DNA from: Desulfobacterium sp.
GTDB lineage: Bacteria > Desulfobacterota > Desulfobacteria > Desulfobacterales > Desulfobacteraceae
Reading direction: 5' to 3'
DNA length: 64,000 bases
Assembly (NCBI GenBank): GCA_030145245.1
Contig: JAQYWC010000017.1
Span: 1-64,000, forward strand
The position numbers were made by a program, and so were the translations under genes. Shown in pieces: positions 45,069 through 54,884 of this stretch (its first letter is position 1; each line of letters begins with the position of its first letter). The notes under the pieces were generated by a model. It was not told where the DNA came from. It did not search any database and saw only the letters and a list, made by a program, of their open reading frames with translations.

Positions 45069-47252
45069 ATGAAAATTGCAATCTACGGCAAGGGCGGCAT
45101 CGGCAAGTCAACCATCTCGGCAAATCTTGCAGCCGCCCTCTCCCTGTCAGGGAAACGGGTGCTCCAGATCGGCTGCGATCCCAAGCACGATTCAACCAGG
45201 CTTTTACTTGGCGGCAAGAAAATCACCACCGCCCTTGACTACATGAAAGAGGTGCCTGTTGCCCTCCAGCGCCTTGGCGGGGTGCTTCACCAGGGGTTCA
45301 ACAACATTGTGTGCGCCGAGGCCGGCGGTCCCGAGCCCGGGGTCGGGTGTGCAGGCAGGGGCATCCTGAGTACATTTGCCTTGTTTGAGCGCCTGGGGCT
45401 TGACATGGACCGGTTTGACGTGATCATCTACGATGTCCTGGGGGACGTGGTGTGCGGCGGTTTTGCCGTTCCCTTGAGAAAGGGGTTTGCCGACCGGGTC
45501 TATGTGGTTACCTCAGAGGAGTTCATGTCCATCTATGCCGCCAATAACATCCTCAAGGGCGTCAAGAACTTCGATACAAACGAGCATCGCCTGGCAGGGC
45601 TGATCCTCAACAGCCGGGGGGAGTCCGAAGAACGGACCCAGGTTGAGCGCTTTGCCGAAAAGGTCGCCTTGCCCGTGGTCAGGACCGTTCCCAGGAGCGA
45701 TCGGTTCCGCCAGGCCGAAATCATGGAGAAAACCGTTGTGGAGGCGTTCCCCGATTCCCCTGAGGCCCGGGTGTTCCACGGGTTTGCCCGGAGCGTCATG
45801 GAGAACACCCGCTTTTATCCTGCCATCTGCCTTGACGAGGGCTGTCTTGAACAGACGATCTCCATGGGCAGGGAGCCGGGTATCGATATCCAACCATCTG
45901 CCTGGGACGCGCCTGATGCGCCTGCGGAGACCGTGACCGATCCTGCAGCCGATGCCACGCCCGTGTTTTTGTCAAAGAGCATGATGACCCGGGAACCCCT
46001 CCACGGCTGCGCCTTTGCCGGCGCCCTTGCCACGACCACCCAGGTGGTGGATGCCATCACCGTTGCCCACGGTCCCAGGAGCTGCACCCACATCGCTTTC
46101 CAGGCCATCTTCTCGGCCGGGCTCAGGCTCCGTACCCAGAAGAATATGCTGGTGGCAAACCAGCTGGCCCCGGCCGTCATCTCCTCGGACATGGATGAGA
46201 ACACGGTGATCTACGGCGGCAACGACACCCTTGCCCGGACCCTTGAAGCTGCGGTGGAAAAAAAGCCCAGAGCCCTGTTCCTTTTGACCACCTGTCCCGC
46301 AGGCGTGATTGGGGATGATCCCGATGCTGCGGTCCGGCAGATCCGGGCGCGCAACCCGGATCTGCCTGTCATCCCCATTACCACGGACGGTAATCTCAGG
46401 GGTGACTACATGCAGGGGGTGCTCAATGCCTGCATGGAGGGGGCCGCAGCACTCATGGATCCAACGGTCCGCTCTGAGGCGGATCTGGTCAACGTTATTG
46501 CCGAGAAAAATATCGCCTATAATGCGGAAGCCAATTTTAAGACCATCACCAACATCCTCGGGCAGATGGATATCAGGATCAACTGCAGGTTTGTGAGGAA
46601 CACCCGGGTTAAGGAGCTGAAAGGGTTCCTCAGGGCCGGGTTGAACCTGCCCGCCTATACCGACTACTTTGGCCGCATCATGGCCGATTTCCTGAAGGAG
46701 CGCTTTGGCAGCCCCACGGCAAGCCTCCCGTTTCCCGTGGGATTCACCGACAGCAAGCTCTGGATACGGGAGATCGCAGCCTTTTTCAGCAAGGAGGAAA
46801 AAGGCGAAGCCATCATCGACACCTTTCAGGCACGGTATGAGACCCTGATCGCAAACTATCGCAACGCCCTCAAAAATAAGCGGCTCATGATCATCACCTA
46901 TGTTCACAATGTGGACTGGATCCTTGAGGCCGCATTTGACCTCGGCATGGTCGTCTCCAAGGTGTGCATCCTGAACTATTCCCAGGACAACAGGTTCACC
47001 ACCCGCTATTCCGGCAGGTTCGAGGTGGAGACAGATTATCCTCCCCGGCAGCGGGACGAGGATCTCAACCGGTTGAGGCCGGATATCCTGGTTGGAAACT
47101 ATACGCCCAAGTCCCTTCCCTTTCCCGTCCATGTGGACACCATTCCCATGTGCCCGGATGTGGGGTTTTACGGCGGGATCGCCTTTGCACGGCGCTGGGC
47201 AAGCCTTGTGAAATCACCGGTAAACGAAGGGTGGAAGAATGATGGAATTTGA
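45069..47252 (+). CDS. NifH-NifD-like fusion: ATPase reductase joined to nitrogenase-like component 1 subunit
   Basis: 727 aa. Residues 1-270 are a complete NifH/BchL-like iron protein: P-loop GKGGIGKS (7-14), [10 protein letters not shown], and both [4Fe-4S] cysteines, C94 (VGCAGRG) and C129 (VVCGGF). An Ala/Pro/Asp-rich linker (about 275-300) leads to a NifD-like part (about 305-727) with the three P-cluster-type cysteines C314 (HGCAFAGA), C339 (GPRSCTH) and C409 ([11 protein letters not shown]). At the position of the FeMo-co histidine (YHGFDGFAIFAR in NifD) the sequence is [12 protein letters not shown], with a Cys (about C695) three residues before; no FeMo-co cysteine equivalent is evident. 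So it is probably not a nitrogen-fixing enzyme. Nitrogenase-like reductases known (protochlorophyllide, chlorophyllide, CfbCD, methylthio-alkane) normally have H and D as separate proteins. It overlaps the NifK-like gene by 14 bp. Confidence 0.88.
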   Translation: MKIAIYGKGGIGKSTISANLAAALSLSGKRVLQIGCDPKHDSTRLLLGGKKITTALDYMKEVPVALQRLGGVLHQGFNNIVCAEAGGPEPGVGCAGRGILSTFALFERLGLDMDRFDVIIYDVLGDVVCGGFAVPLRKGFADRVYVVTSEEFMSIYAANNILKGVKNFDTNEHRLAGLILNSRGESEERTQVERFAEKVALPVVRTVPRSDRFRQAEIMEKTVVEAFPDSPEARVFHGFARSVMENTRFYPAICLDEGCLEQTISMGREPGIDIQPSAWDAPDAPAETVTDPAADATPVFLSKSMMTREPLHGCAFAGALATTTQVVDAITVAHGPRSCTHIAFQAIFSAGLRLRTQKNMLVANQLAPAVISSDMDENTVIYGGNDTLARTLEAAVEKKPRALFLLTTCPAGVIGDDPDAAVRQIRARNPDLPVIPITTDGNLRGDYMQGVLNACMEGAAALMDPTVRSEADLVNVIAEKNIAYNAEANFKTITNILGQMDIRINCRFVRNTRVKELKGFLRAGLNLPAYTDYFGRIMADFLKERFGSPTASLPFPVGFTDSKLWIREIAAFFSKEEKGEAIIDTFQARYETLIANYRNALKNKRLMIITYVHNVDWILEAAFDLGMVVSKVCILNYSQDNRFTTRYSGRFEVETDYPPRQRDEDLNRLRPDILVGNYTPKSLPFPVHVDTIPMCPDVGFYGGIAFARRWASLVKSPVNEGWKNDGI

Positions 47253-48534
47253 TTGCCAGACCATAGCCCCGGATAGTTTTACCGGTGCCATCATGGCGGT
47301 GGAGGGCATCAGCGATGCCGCAGTACTCCTTAACGGCCCCACCGGATGCAAGTTCTATCACGGCTCGATCTCGGAGATTCTCCTGCCCCGGGCTGAGTAT
47401 CTCGATCCCCTTTACTACTCCGAAGAGTTCTATTTTGGACAGCCACGGGTGCCGGCCACCTACCTGGACGACTATGACTATGTGTTCGGCGCCACCCAAA
47501 AGCTTGAAAAGATCCTTCCCGTGGTCGCAGAAAAAGGCCATTCTCTCATCGCCATTGTCAACTCACCGGGGGCGGCCCTGATCGGCGACGATCTGGAACG
47601 GTTCATCAAGAACGCCTGTTTGCCGGTGCCCTGCATTGCCATCGAAAACACGGGGTTTTCAGACTCCTTTGCAGCAGGGTTCCAGGACGGTGTCATTCAA
47701 GTTATCAAGAAGGTCGATCCAAGGCCTGGCACCACCCAAAAACACCGGGTCAACCTGATGGGCCTCTCCATCTTCCACCATCACTGGCAGGGCAACGTCA
47801 ATGAGCTGACAACCCTCCTGAACGCCTGCGGCATTGAGGTCAACACCGTGCTCTGTGCCGGAACCACAATCGCCCGGTTAGGGAAACTTGCAACGGCCGA
47901 GTGTAATCTCGTGATACACCAGGAGTATGCAGATCAACTGGCCCCCTTTCTAAATGATCGGTTCCAGCTTCCCACCCTGATGCCCCCGGTGGGTGCGCCA
48001 ATCGGGTTTGAGGCCACCGAAGCCTGGATCAGGGACGTTTGCCATAGCCTTGATCTTGATCCTGGTCCTGCAATGGCCATCATCAGGAGCGCACGAAAGC
48101 GCAGCCATGAAGTCCTCAACCGGTTCAACTCCCTGACCGGCCTGCCCAAGGGGGCGACCTTTGCCGTATCTGCGGACTCTTCCATTGCTCTTCCCCTGGT
48201 GACCTGGCTCTACAATTATCTTGGCATGGTGCCCGTTGCAGTAAAACTTGCCGAAACCGTGGATTGTTTTGTTGATGGGTTAAACGCTTTTCTGCACAGG
48301 ATCGACTGCGCAGATGCCTTGAATGCCGATATGGCCGGGGCAACTCCCGATATTGTTATTGGCAGTGAGGCCGATATCTCACGCCAGCGGCTGGCGGGCT
48401 ATCCCTTTTCCGGCATCGATATCTCCCTTCCCGCCGCAAGTCATATTCATGTGGTTGAAAAGAGCTTCATGGGTGCCCAGGGCACACTCTACCTTATCGA
48501 AAAGATCATCAACGGACTTTTCCGGGGAATGTGA
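47239..48534 (+). CDS. NifK-like nitrogenase-like component 1 subunit
   Basis: 431 aa. It aligns by pattern with NifK/BchB-type subunits: C6 in [20 protein letters not shown] (as the first NifK P-cluster Cys) and C37 in [12 protein letters not shown] (as the second). The third position, normally a Cys before IGDD, is [11 protein letters not shown], so one ligand is lost and the complex would have five of six P-cluster-type cysteines. The rest shows the alternating Rossmann-like layers of the family ([57 protein letters not shown]). The start lies within the end of the fused H-D gene, so subunits are made in step. It is followed by a Liv-type importer on the same strand. Confidence 0.85.
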   Translation: MMEFDCQTIAPDSFTGAIMAVEGISDAAVLLNGPTGCKFYHGSISEILLPRAEYLDPLYYSEEFYFGQPRVPATYLDDYDYVFGATQKLEKILPVVAEKGHSLIAIVNSPGAALIGDDLERFIKNACLPVPCIAIENTGFSDSFAAGFQDGVIQVIKKVDPRPGTTQKHRVNLMGLSIFHHHWQGNVNELTTLLNACGIEVNTVLCAGTTIARLGKLATAECNLVIHQEYADQLAPFLNDRFQLPTLMPPVGAPIGFEATEAWIRDVCHSLDLDPGPAMAIIRSARKRSHEVLNRFNSLTGLPKGATFAVSADSSIALPLVTWLYNYLGMVPVAVKLAETVDCFVDGLNAFLHRIDCADALNADMAGATPDIVIGSEADISRQRLAGYPFSGIDISLPAASHIHVVEKSFMGAQGTLYLIEKIINGLFRGM

Positions 48535-48558
48535 CCTGAGAAAACAGCACCGGATATA

Positions 48559-48587
48559 TTGACAGGAAATAATAAGTATAATATTCT
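48559..48587 (+). promoter_or_regulatory. Candidate promoter for the Liv-type importer
   Basis: TTGACA (48559-48564) and TATTCT (48582-48587) with 17-bp spacing, in the AT-rich start of the 284-bp gap between the NifK-like gene and the binding-protein gene. The leader would be about 230 bases long. I see no known riboswitch in it. Confidence 0.5.
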
Positions 48588-48818
48588 AATACACTATAAA
48601 TAAAAGAAAAAAGATGATTTCGTTCCGAAGGACCTTCTCAACAAGAATTATTCCTGTCTGGGTCTGTAATTTAAAAAAGACTTTTCCATAACCTGCCTGG
48701 CCAATCTGTTTTTCACTGACAATTAAACTGTACAATCATATCCCATGGTGGACACCTTTTCATTGCGCAAGGGGGGAGGGACGATTTAAAGCATTGTGGG
48801 TGAAATAAGGAGGAAAGT

Positions 48819-50027
48819 ATGAAAAAGTGTTTTTCATTGTTGGTCTGCTGTCTCATGGCATTGGGTTTAACCTTACCCGTCAACGCCAAAGGGATCATAA
48901 AAATCGGAGGGGTCGGTCCCCTTTCCGCGCCCGGATCATTTGAGAGCGGAAAGGAGATGAAAATGGCCATGGAGCAGGCAATAGACGAGATCAATGGGGC
49001 AGGCGGTGTTCTCGGAAAAAAGGTGGCTCTGGTATTTGAAGATACCCAGGGGCTGCCGGAAAAAGGCACGGCGGCCATGGAACGGCTGGTGGAAAAACAC
49101 AAAGCTGTTGCCGTGGTGGGGGAGTTTCACAGTTCGGTTGCCAAAGCCGAGATCGAAGTGGCCAACAGGCTGAAGGTGCCCTTGATCATTGCCGAAGCCT
49201 GGGCCGATGTGATCACCGCTAAACAATACAAGTATGTGTTCAGGATCGCCCCTGCCAACTCCCTTTTTTACAGTAAAATCGCAGATTGGATCAAAGCTGC
49301 CGGTTTTAAAACGGTTGTGATGATCACGGAAAATTCCGACTATGGCATCGGGGTTGAAAGGGTAATCCGGGAGCAGTTGAAAACCGCCGGCATTAAAATC
49401 ACATCCATTACCGCCGAAAGAACGATCCAGGATTTTACTCCCCAGCTTCTGCGATTCAAGATGAGCAAACCACGGCCGGACCTGCTCTTTGGGATTTTTA
49501 CCGGAGCAGGAGAACTGCTCATGGTCAAGCAGGCCCATGAAATCGGATTGGCCCCGACAAAGGAAACAGCCATGTTTGCTGTCGGCACAGATGCCCTGCA
49601 TAAGGAATTCTGGGAAATCACCGGCCAGAGCGGTAAGTACATCCTGACAAAGACAGGGTATTATCCCGGGATAAAATTTACCGAAAAGACCGAACCCTTT
49701 ATCAAACGCTTTAAGAAGAAATTCAACAGGGAACCCACATTTGCAGCCATGGAAGCTTACGAGGCGGTGTGTCTGGTGGCAGATGCCATCAAGAGAGCCG
49801 GGTCCACCGACCCTGATGCCATGGTCACTGCGTTGGAAAAGACCCGATTTACCGGTCTCCGGGGCGTTATCCGCTTTTCTCTGGACCGGGAACCTAAGTA
49901 CATGTATCACCAGTGGCCTGGGACGCCCTCCTTTGTCATTCAGTATACCCAGGTCGATCAACCTTACACGGATGCATTGCTTCTCTGGCCCAAAGAGTAC
50001 AGTCATGGAAGCTTGATAAAACCTTAA
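48819..50027 (+). CDS. LivK-type periplasmic binding protein of ABC importer
   Basis: 402 aa. Signal peptide (about 1-23, LPVNA), then a type I periplasmic binding fold: IKIGGVGPLSAPGSFESGKEM, AMEQAIDEINGAGGVLGKKV, ALVFEDTQGLPEKG, VAVVGEFHSSVAKAEIEVA. AAGGAGGAAAG lies before the ATG. It is the first gene of a complete five-gene branched-chain amino acid/amide-type importer. Family members also bind urea, amides, aromatic acids and other small organics, so the ligand cannot be named. It may supply the nitrogenase-like enzyme encoded just upstream. Confidence 0.9.
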   Translation: MKKCFSLLVCCLMALGLTLPVNAKGIIKIGGVGPLSAPGSFESGKEMKMAMEQAIDEINGAGGVLGKKVALVFEDTQGLPEKGTAAMERLVEKHKAVAVVGEFHSSVAKAEIEVANRLKVPLIIAEAWADVITAKQYKYVFRIAPANSLFYSKIADWIKAAGFKTVVMITENSDYGIGVERVIREQLKTAGIKITSITAERTIQDFTPQLLRFKMSKPRPDLLFGIFTGAGELLMVKQAHEIGLAPTKETAMFAVGTDALHKEFWEITGQSGKYILTKTGYYPGIKFTEKTEPFIKRFKKKFNREPTFAAMEAYEAVCLVADAIKRAGSTDPDAMVTALEKTRFTGLRGVIRFSLDREPKYMYHQWPGTPSFVIQYTQVDQPYTDALLLWPKEYSHGSLIKP

Positions 50028-50057
50028 CGGAAAAAGCTACAGGCCCGGGAGACATTC

Positions 50058-50960
50058 ATGACTGAATATTTAATTCTTCAAGCATTGAACGGCCTGATCA
50101 TTGGTCTTATTTACGCGTTAATGGCCCTGGGCCTGACCCTGATTTTCTCAGTACTCAAGATCGTGAATTTTGCCCATGGCGAACTGTACATGCTGGGCGC
50201 TTATTTTTCCTATTATCTGGCTAAAATGTTCGGTTTTCCCCCGGTCCTTGCCGTGTTGTCGTCAATCATCATTGTGTTCTTCCTGGGGGTAGTCATTGAG
50301 GTTTTGTTCCTCCGTCCGGTTTATACGGGAGCGGTTGAGCGAAAAGACGAATACGCCATACTGATCACCTTTGGGTTGTCCATATTTTTGCAAAACCTTG
50401 CCCTTTTTGTGTTTGGCCCGTGGACAAGGCGGTCGCCCTCATTCGTGTCCGGGACAACATCCTTCTGTTCCCTCAGCATCAGTAATGACCGGCTCGTTGT
50501 GTCTGCCCTGGCGATTGTTTTCATGGTTGCAACCCTGATAATTATCGGCAGGACGTTTATTGGAAAGGGGCTTCGGGCCGTCAGCCAGGACAGGGAGGCT
50601 GCGGCCATTGCCGGTATAAATCCGTTTAAGATGAACCTGCTGGCCTTTGGAGCTGGCTCTGCTCTCGCGGCGGCAGGCGGTGCCCTGATCGGGCCGATCT
50701 TCCTGATATTTCCGACCATGGGGGCCATGCCGGTGATAAAATCCTTTGTTATCATTGTGCTGGGGGGCATGGGGTCCATCAAAGGGTGCATCATTGCAAG
50801 TCTTATCCTGGGGGAGGCGGAGAGCCTGGGGTCTGTCCTGTTTCCGGATCTGACCCGGGGACTTGCCTATAAAAATGCCATCGGGCTTTTGTTCCTGGTG
50901 GTTGTGCTGCTCCTGAAACCAACCGGTCTGTTTGGTGAAAAACATGTGAGGATGAAATGA
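50058..50960 (+). CDS. LivH-type ABC importer permease
   Basis: 300 aa, eight or so membrane helices. Family start QALNGLIIGLIYALMALGLTLIFSVLKIVNFAHGELYMLGAY (quoted in part: LNGLIIGLIYALMALGLTL, VNFAHGELYMLGAY) and the cytoplasmic coupling loop GLRAVSQDREAAAIAGIN are present. It sits between the binding-protein gene and the second permease gene with short gaps (30 and 7 bp). Confidence 0.92.
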   Translation: MTEYLILQALNGLIIGLIYALMALGLTLIFSVLKIVNFAHGELYMLGAYFSYYLAKMFGFPPVLAVLSSIIIVFFLGVVIEVLFLRPVYTGAVERKDEYAILITFGLSIFLQNLALFVFGPWTRRSPSFVSGTTSFCSLSISNDRLVVSALAIVFMVATLIIIGRTFIGKGLRAVSQDREAAAIAGINPFKMNLLAFGAGSALAAAGGALIGPIFLIFPTMGAMPVIKSFVIIVLGGMGSIKGCIIASLILGEAESLGSVLFPDLTRGLAYKNAIGLLFLVVVLLLKPTGLFGEKHVRMK

Positions 50961-50967
50961 ATCGACC

Positions 50968-51909
50968 GTGAAGAATTTAAACCGCCTGATACTTATGGGG
51001 TTGCTTTCAGCAGCAGCGCTCCTGCCGTTTGCCATGGACGGTTACTGGCTTCATATCATTATTATTGCGTATTACTATGCGCTGCTGGCTTCCAGCTGGT
51101 GCCTGCTTGCCGGCTATGCGGGACAGTTTTCGTTTGCCCATGCAGCCCTTGCTGCCGTGGGCGCCTACACCTCCGCATTACTTGTACTGAATACCGGTAT
51201 CTCTCCGGTTTACAGCATCATCATCGGAAGTTTTGCTGCTGCCGGGGTGGGGCTCGTTATCGGTTTTCTCTGCCTGAGATTGCAGGGGCCCTATCTTGCC
51301 CTTTTCACCATCGCCTATTCTGAAATTTTCAGAATCGTGCTCAATGCCGAATACCGCTATACCGGCGGTAATTTCGGTCTGAACGTGCCGCCGCTTTTTG
51401 CCCGGGAATCGAGGATCCTATATTACTACACCATCCTTGGGATCCTGATCCTGTCCCTTGTGGTGATGCATAAAATTGTGACTTCCCGGTTGGGTCTGTT
51501 TTTCAGGGCCGTGCGCGAGGATGAAGATGCGGCCGCAACCCTTGGTGTGAATGTGGTCAAATATAAGATTTTAGCTTTTGTCATTACCAGCTTTTTTGCC
51601 GGTCTTGCCGGCGGGTTTTACGCCCATTATGTCCGCATACTCACCCCGAATATCATACAGCTGCCCCAGATGGGGCTTATTATCGCAATGGTTGTGATCG
51701 GCGGCATAGAGAGTCTGGCAGGGGCTGTGGCAGGAGCGTTTATCCTCCAGCTTGCGGCAGAATACCTGCGGGACTATGAGGAGTTGCGCTGGGTGTTCTT
51801 TGGACTGCTCCTTGTGATCACCTTACGGTTTTCTCAAAACGGGCTGATCTATCCCATCTATAAGAGATTGACTAAAAAGAATGAAAAAACACATGCTGAA
51901 AGTGAGTAG
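50968..51909 (+). CDS. LivM-type ABC importer permease
   Basis: 313 aa, start GTG, 7 bp after the LivH-type stop. About nine membrane helices with the family pattern GYAGQFSFAHAALAAVGAYTSAL, LRLQGPYLALFTIAYSEI and the coupling loop FFRAVREDEDAAATLGVN. Its 3' end overlaps the LivG-type gene by 29 bp if the first ATG of that gene is used. Confidence 0.92.
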   Translation: MKNLNRLILMGLLSAAALLPFAMDGYWLHIIIIAYYYALLASSWCLLAGYAGQFSFAHAALAAVGAYTSALLVLNTGISPVYSIIIGSFAAAGVGLVIGFLCLRLQGPYLALFTIAYSEIFRIVLNAEYRYTGGNFGLNVPPLFARESRILYYYTILGILILSLVVMHKIVTSRLGLFFRAVREDEDAAATLGVNVVKYKILAFVITSFFAGLAGGFYAHYVRILTPNIIQLPQMGLIIAMVVIGGIESLAGAVAGAFILQLAAEYLRDYEELRWVFFGLLLVITLRFSQNGLIYPIYKRLTKKNEKTHAESE

Positions 51910-52603
51910 GGTGACAAAGCGTTTTGGCGGCTTGACGGCTCTGGAAAATGTCTCGTTCAGAGTGGCGGAGAATGAACTCCTGGGAGTGATTGGACCGAAT
52001 GGCTCAGGCAAGACAACCCTGATCAATTTAATCAATGGCATCCATAAGCCTGACAACGGCGATATTATTTTTCGGGATATGCCCATTCACCGGCTATCAT
52101 CCTATAAAATTGCCCAAAAAGGAATCGGAAGGACCTTCCAGGTCACCCGAGTTTTCAGAAGAATGAGCGTTATGGAGAATATGATGGTGCCTGCACTTTC
52201 CATCTCTAAATCGGGGACCCAGGAAGCGCTGCTTCCCAAGGCCCTTGAGATACTTGCACTTTTGAAAATTGTGCATCTTAAGGACGAATATGGCCGGAGT
52301 CTTTCCGGGGGCCAGCATAAGTTGCTGGAATTGGGACGGGTGTTGATGCTGGATCCCGATCTCATCCTGCTGGATGAACCCTTTGCAGGGGTGCATCCCG
52401 AACTGAAAGCGGATCTCCATGATCATATCCGGAAACTCCATGACAGGGGCAAGACCTTTATTCTGATCAGCCATGATATGCATTCCATATTCAGCCTCAG
52501 CCAGCGGCTCATGGTGTTGAGTTCCGGGGAAAAAATCGCCCATGGCACTCCGGAAGAGATCAGGAAGAATGAGGAAGTAATCGAAGCCTATCTGGGAAAT
52601 TAA
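51881..52603 (+). CDS. LivG-type ABC importer ATPase
   Basis: 240 aa (an ATG at 51893 is also possible). Walker A GPNGSGKTT, signature LSGGQHKLLELGR, Walker B DLILLDEPFAGVHP and the switch His in ILISHDM are all present. It is one of two ATPases of the importer and overlaps the LivM-type gene. Confidence 0.93.
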   Translation: MKKHMLKVSRVTKRFGGLTALENVSFRVAENELLGVIGPNGSGKTTLINLINGIHKPDNGDIIFRDMPIHRLSSYKIAQKGIGRTFQVTRVFRRMSVMENMMVPALSISKSGTQEALLPKALEILALLKIVHLKDEYGRSLSGGQHKLLELGRVLMLDPDLILLDEPFAGVHPELKADLHDHIRKLHDRGKTFILISHDMHSIFSLSQRLMVLSSGEKIAHGTPEEIRKNEEVIEAYLGN

Positions 52604-52605
52604 GC

Positions 52606-53322
52606 ATGTCTCTTGAAGTAAATGATCTTTTTGCCGGTTACTATGAGGATATAAATATTTTACAGGGGGTTTGCGTCTGTGCTGAAAAGGGCCGGATCAC
52701 CATCGTCATCGGCGCGAACGGGGTTGGTAAATCAACGCTTTTTAAAGCCGTCTACGGTTTTTTAAAACCTAGGTCCGGAAGCGTTATTTATAAGGATGAG
52801 GATATAACCGGCACAAATCCATACACCATAGCAAAAAAAGGAATTTCCTATATTCCCCAGCGCAGAAATATCTTTCCCTACCTTACCGTGGAGGAAAATT
52901 GGGAAATGGGGGCCTGGATATTCAGAAATGATAAGAACCGGATTAAAGGGCGCATAAAAGCAAATTATGAACGGTTTCCCAACCTTTTCTCTAAAAGGAA
53001 AACCCATGCGGGTTCCCTGAGCGGCGGGGAGCAGAGAATGGTGGAGATCGGAAGGGCCCTTATGGTGGATCCCGACCTTCTTCTGGTGGATGAACCCACG
53101 GCCGGTCTTGCGCCGGTGGTAGCCAAAGAGATATATTCCAAGTTGAAACAGCTGAACATGGCAGAGCAGAAAACCATTTTACTGGTGGACCAGAACATCC
53201 GCCAGGCCATGGAAATTGCCGATTATATCTATATCCTTGAATTGGGTAAAAATAAAACCCAGGGGTCCAGAAAGGATTTTGAAACCGATTTAAAAGCGAT
53301 GATAAGGGATTGGCTCTTCTAA
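52606..53322 (+). CDS. LivF-type ABC importer ATPase
   Basis: 238 aa. Walker A GANGVGKST, signature LSGGEQRMVEIGR, Walker B DLLLVDEPTAGLAP. The switch region reads LLVDQNIRQAME, with Gln-Asn where most ABC ATPases have His, as is usual in LivF. It begins 2 bp after the LivG-type stop and ends the importer operon, overlapping by 4 bp the end of the convergent YkgJ-type gene. Confidence 0.93.
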   Translation: MSLEVNDLFAGYYEDINILQGVCVCAEKGRITIVIGANGVGKSTLFKAVYGFLKPRSGSVIYKDEDITGTNPYTIAKKGISYIPQRRNIFPYLTVEENWEMGAWIFRNDKNRIKGRIKANYERFPNLFSKRKTHAGSLSGGEQRMVEIGRALMVDPDLLLVDEPTAGLAPVVAKEIYSKLKQLNMAEQKTILLVDQNIRQAMEIADYIYILELGKNKTQGSRKDFETDLKAMIRDWLF

Positions 53323-54503
53323 ACTGCTGCCATCTCAGGTATCTGCTCAGCCGGTGTTATCATGGAGGTTTCAACGGGAAGCACATGATAGATCCCCCGT
53401 ACGTTACAATTGGTCCCCGTCCGTTCGTGGTGAATGAGGAAATCGAAGTCCTTCAGCCGGGAGTAAAAATCCTCAAATATCTGGTTTCGGGTTTCAAGGA
53501 AAATAAAGCTGTCGCGATGGATCCCGAAAACAGATGCGGCATGATTGATCATGAGAAACAGGCAGGCGGCCGACATGTACTTGTGGATGGTCTCCCTGTA
53601 CAGCTCGGGATAGAACTTTGATACATTAAGGGATTTTGAATAGGCATCATAGGATAAAACCAGTTCTGTGGAGATCTCCCTCTCCTTTTCCCTGCTGTAG
53701 AGAAAATACTCGATGCATGAACCGTCCCTTTGGTAGGACAGGGAAAACCGATCGAGGAACGATGGCACCTGGATATCCATAAATGTAGATTCCGTATCTT
53801 CCAGGTCCCGGCATTCCGGCAGCCTGTCAAACAGGTGTTCTCCCTGGAGCCACCGGGTAAAGGGATCATTATTGGCAAGGCAGTAGTCCATGGCCCTTGG
53901 TAATTCCAGGGGCTCTGAATCGACCCCATGGTAGCGGCATACCTTACGTACCGTCTCCCGGGCAAGATAATAGACAAAATTGCTGGAGCTTGAGGTTTCA
54001 ATTTCAGCGTTGGGATTTCCTGACTGGAAGGCATCCATGCAAGCCTTGTGGCTGTAAGAGGTCCAAGACCTGCAGATGAGCGGCCGCACCGGATAGATGC
54101 TGCATTTCCCCTGCTGAAGAAAAATGCACGGGGAACTCTCCTTTACCTGAACCCGGTTCTTAAGGGATTTTCCTTCGGTCAGCAGCCGGTTGTTTTGAAT
54201 CCGCTCCCGCAAAAGGGCCTGGTCCTGGTCCGTGAACCCGGTGTCGATCCAGGAAAAAACAAGCAACGCCTCGGCAGGCGTCAGTTTTATCTGGTTATAA
54301 CAGCAATAGCTGCACCCGGCTTTGCACTCTACCTGATCTTCTGCGTCTGTGTGATGAACGCTTTCCACGATGCCCGCGGCCAGGTCCATGATTTCCAGCA
54401 CGGCCTCTTTTATCCCTTCCTGGGAAAAATCCGGCTTTAAATGGGCGTTGGTAATTTGTAGAAATAGATTTTTTAGGGCATCTTCTGCATTCGTCCTGTC
54501 CAT
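53319..54503 (-). CDS. YkgJ-family cysteine-cluster protein
   Basis: 394 aa. The metal-binding cluster of the family (zinc/iron-chelating, CxxxCxxCC type) is at about 60-160: CKAGCSYCCYNQIKLTPAEAL, then CIFLQQGKCSIYPVRPLICRSW. The long C-terminal half (about 200-394) has no family I know. Function is unknown; the cluster may bind iron or zinc. It is convergent with the Liv-type importer and shares 4 bp with its last gene. Confidence 0.8.
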   Translation of the reverse strand: MDRTNAEDALKNLFLQITNAHLKPDFSQEGIKEAVLEIMDLAAGIVESVHHTDAEDQVECKAGCSYCCYNQIKLTPAEALLVFSWIDTGFTDQDQALLRERIQNNRLLTEGKSLKNRVQVKESSPCIFLQQGKCSIYPVRPLICRSWTSYSHKACMDAFQSGNPNAEIETSSSSNFVYYLARETVRKVCRYHGVDSEPLELPRAMDYCLANNDPFTRWLQGEHLFDRLPECRDLEDTESTFMDIQVPSFLDRFSLSYQRDGSCIEYFLYSREKEREISTELVLSYDAYSKSLNVSKFYPELYRETIHKYMSAACLFLMINHAASVFGIHRDSFIFLETRNQIFEDFYSRLKDFDFLIHHERTGTNCNVRGIYHVLPVETSMITPAEQIPEMAAV

Positions 54504-54884
54504 CGTTACCGCGTCTCCTTAACCTCTATGCATGGCAGAGAGAGGTCTACGGCGAAATGCAGAAGATATCAGAGCCTACAGCTTGTGGTTGATTCTGCCA
54601 GGGGAATTCCCCGGCAATGTCGGTTACCATACACCCTATGGCCAAGAGTCACAACAATAAGATGACGGATGGCCCAAATCACCAGAAACCGGCCCTCTTC
54701 CGGTTGAAACCGCTATAGATAAAAAAATAGAGGCTCTCCATTGCCGGTGATTGTCAGGGCAGAACCTTGACTTCCTTAGAAGATTGGAATACTAAAATAG
54801 TTAAGTGGAACGCAATAGATGTGTCAGTCGCCCCCCCGGGCCTGGGGGGGAACCAAAAGAGAGTCGATAAAAAAAGGATAAATA
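54504..54884. other. Non-coding region with a GC-rich hairpin
   Basis: About 380 bp. Nothing gene-like is seen. At 54831-54850 a run of seven C and a run of seven G (loop GGGCCT) form a short, very stable hairpin 35 bp before the acetyltransferase start. Its role is unknown. Confidence 0.5.

Noticed and set aside
45972-47132. 386-residue open frame on the minus strand
   Set aside because: Opposite the NifD-like part of the fusion; no recognisable domain and no ribosome-binding site.
45069-48534. True nitrogenase (nifHDK)
   Set aside because: The FeMo-co His is replaced, one P-cluster Cys is missing, and no nifE, nifN or nifB is nearby.
48936-50006. 356-residue open frame on the minus strand
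   Set aside because: Opposite the LivK-type gene, which has a signal peptide and family motifs.
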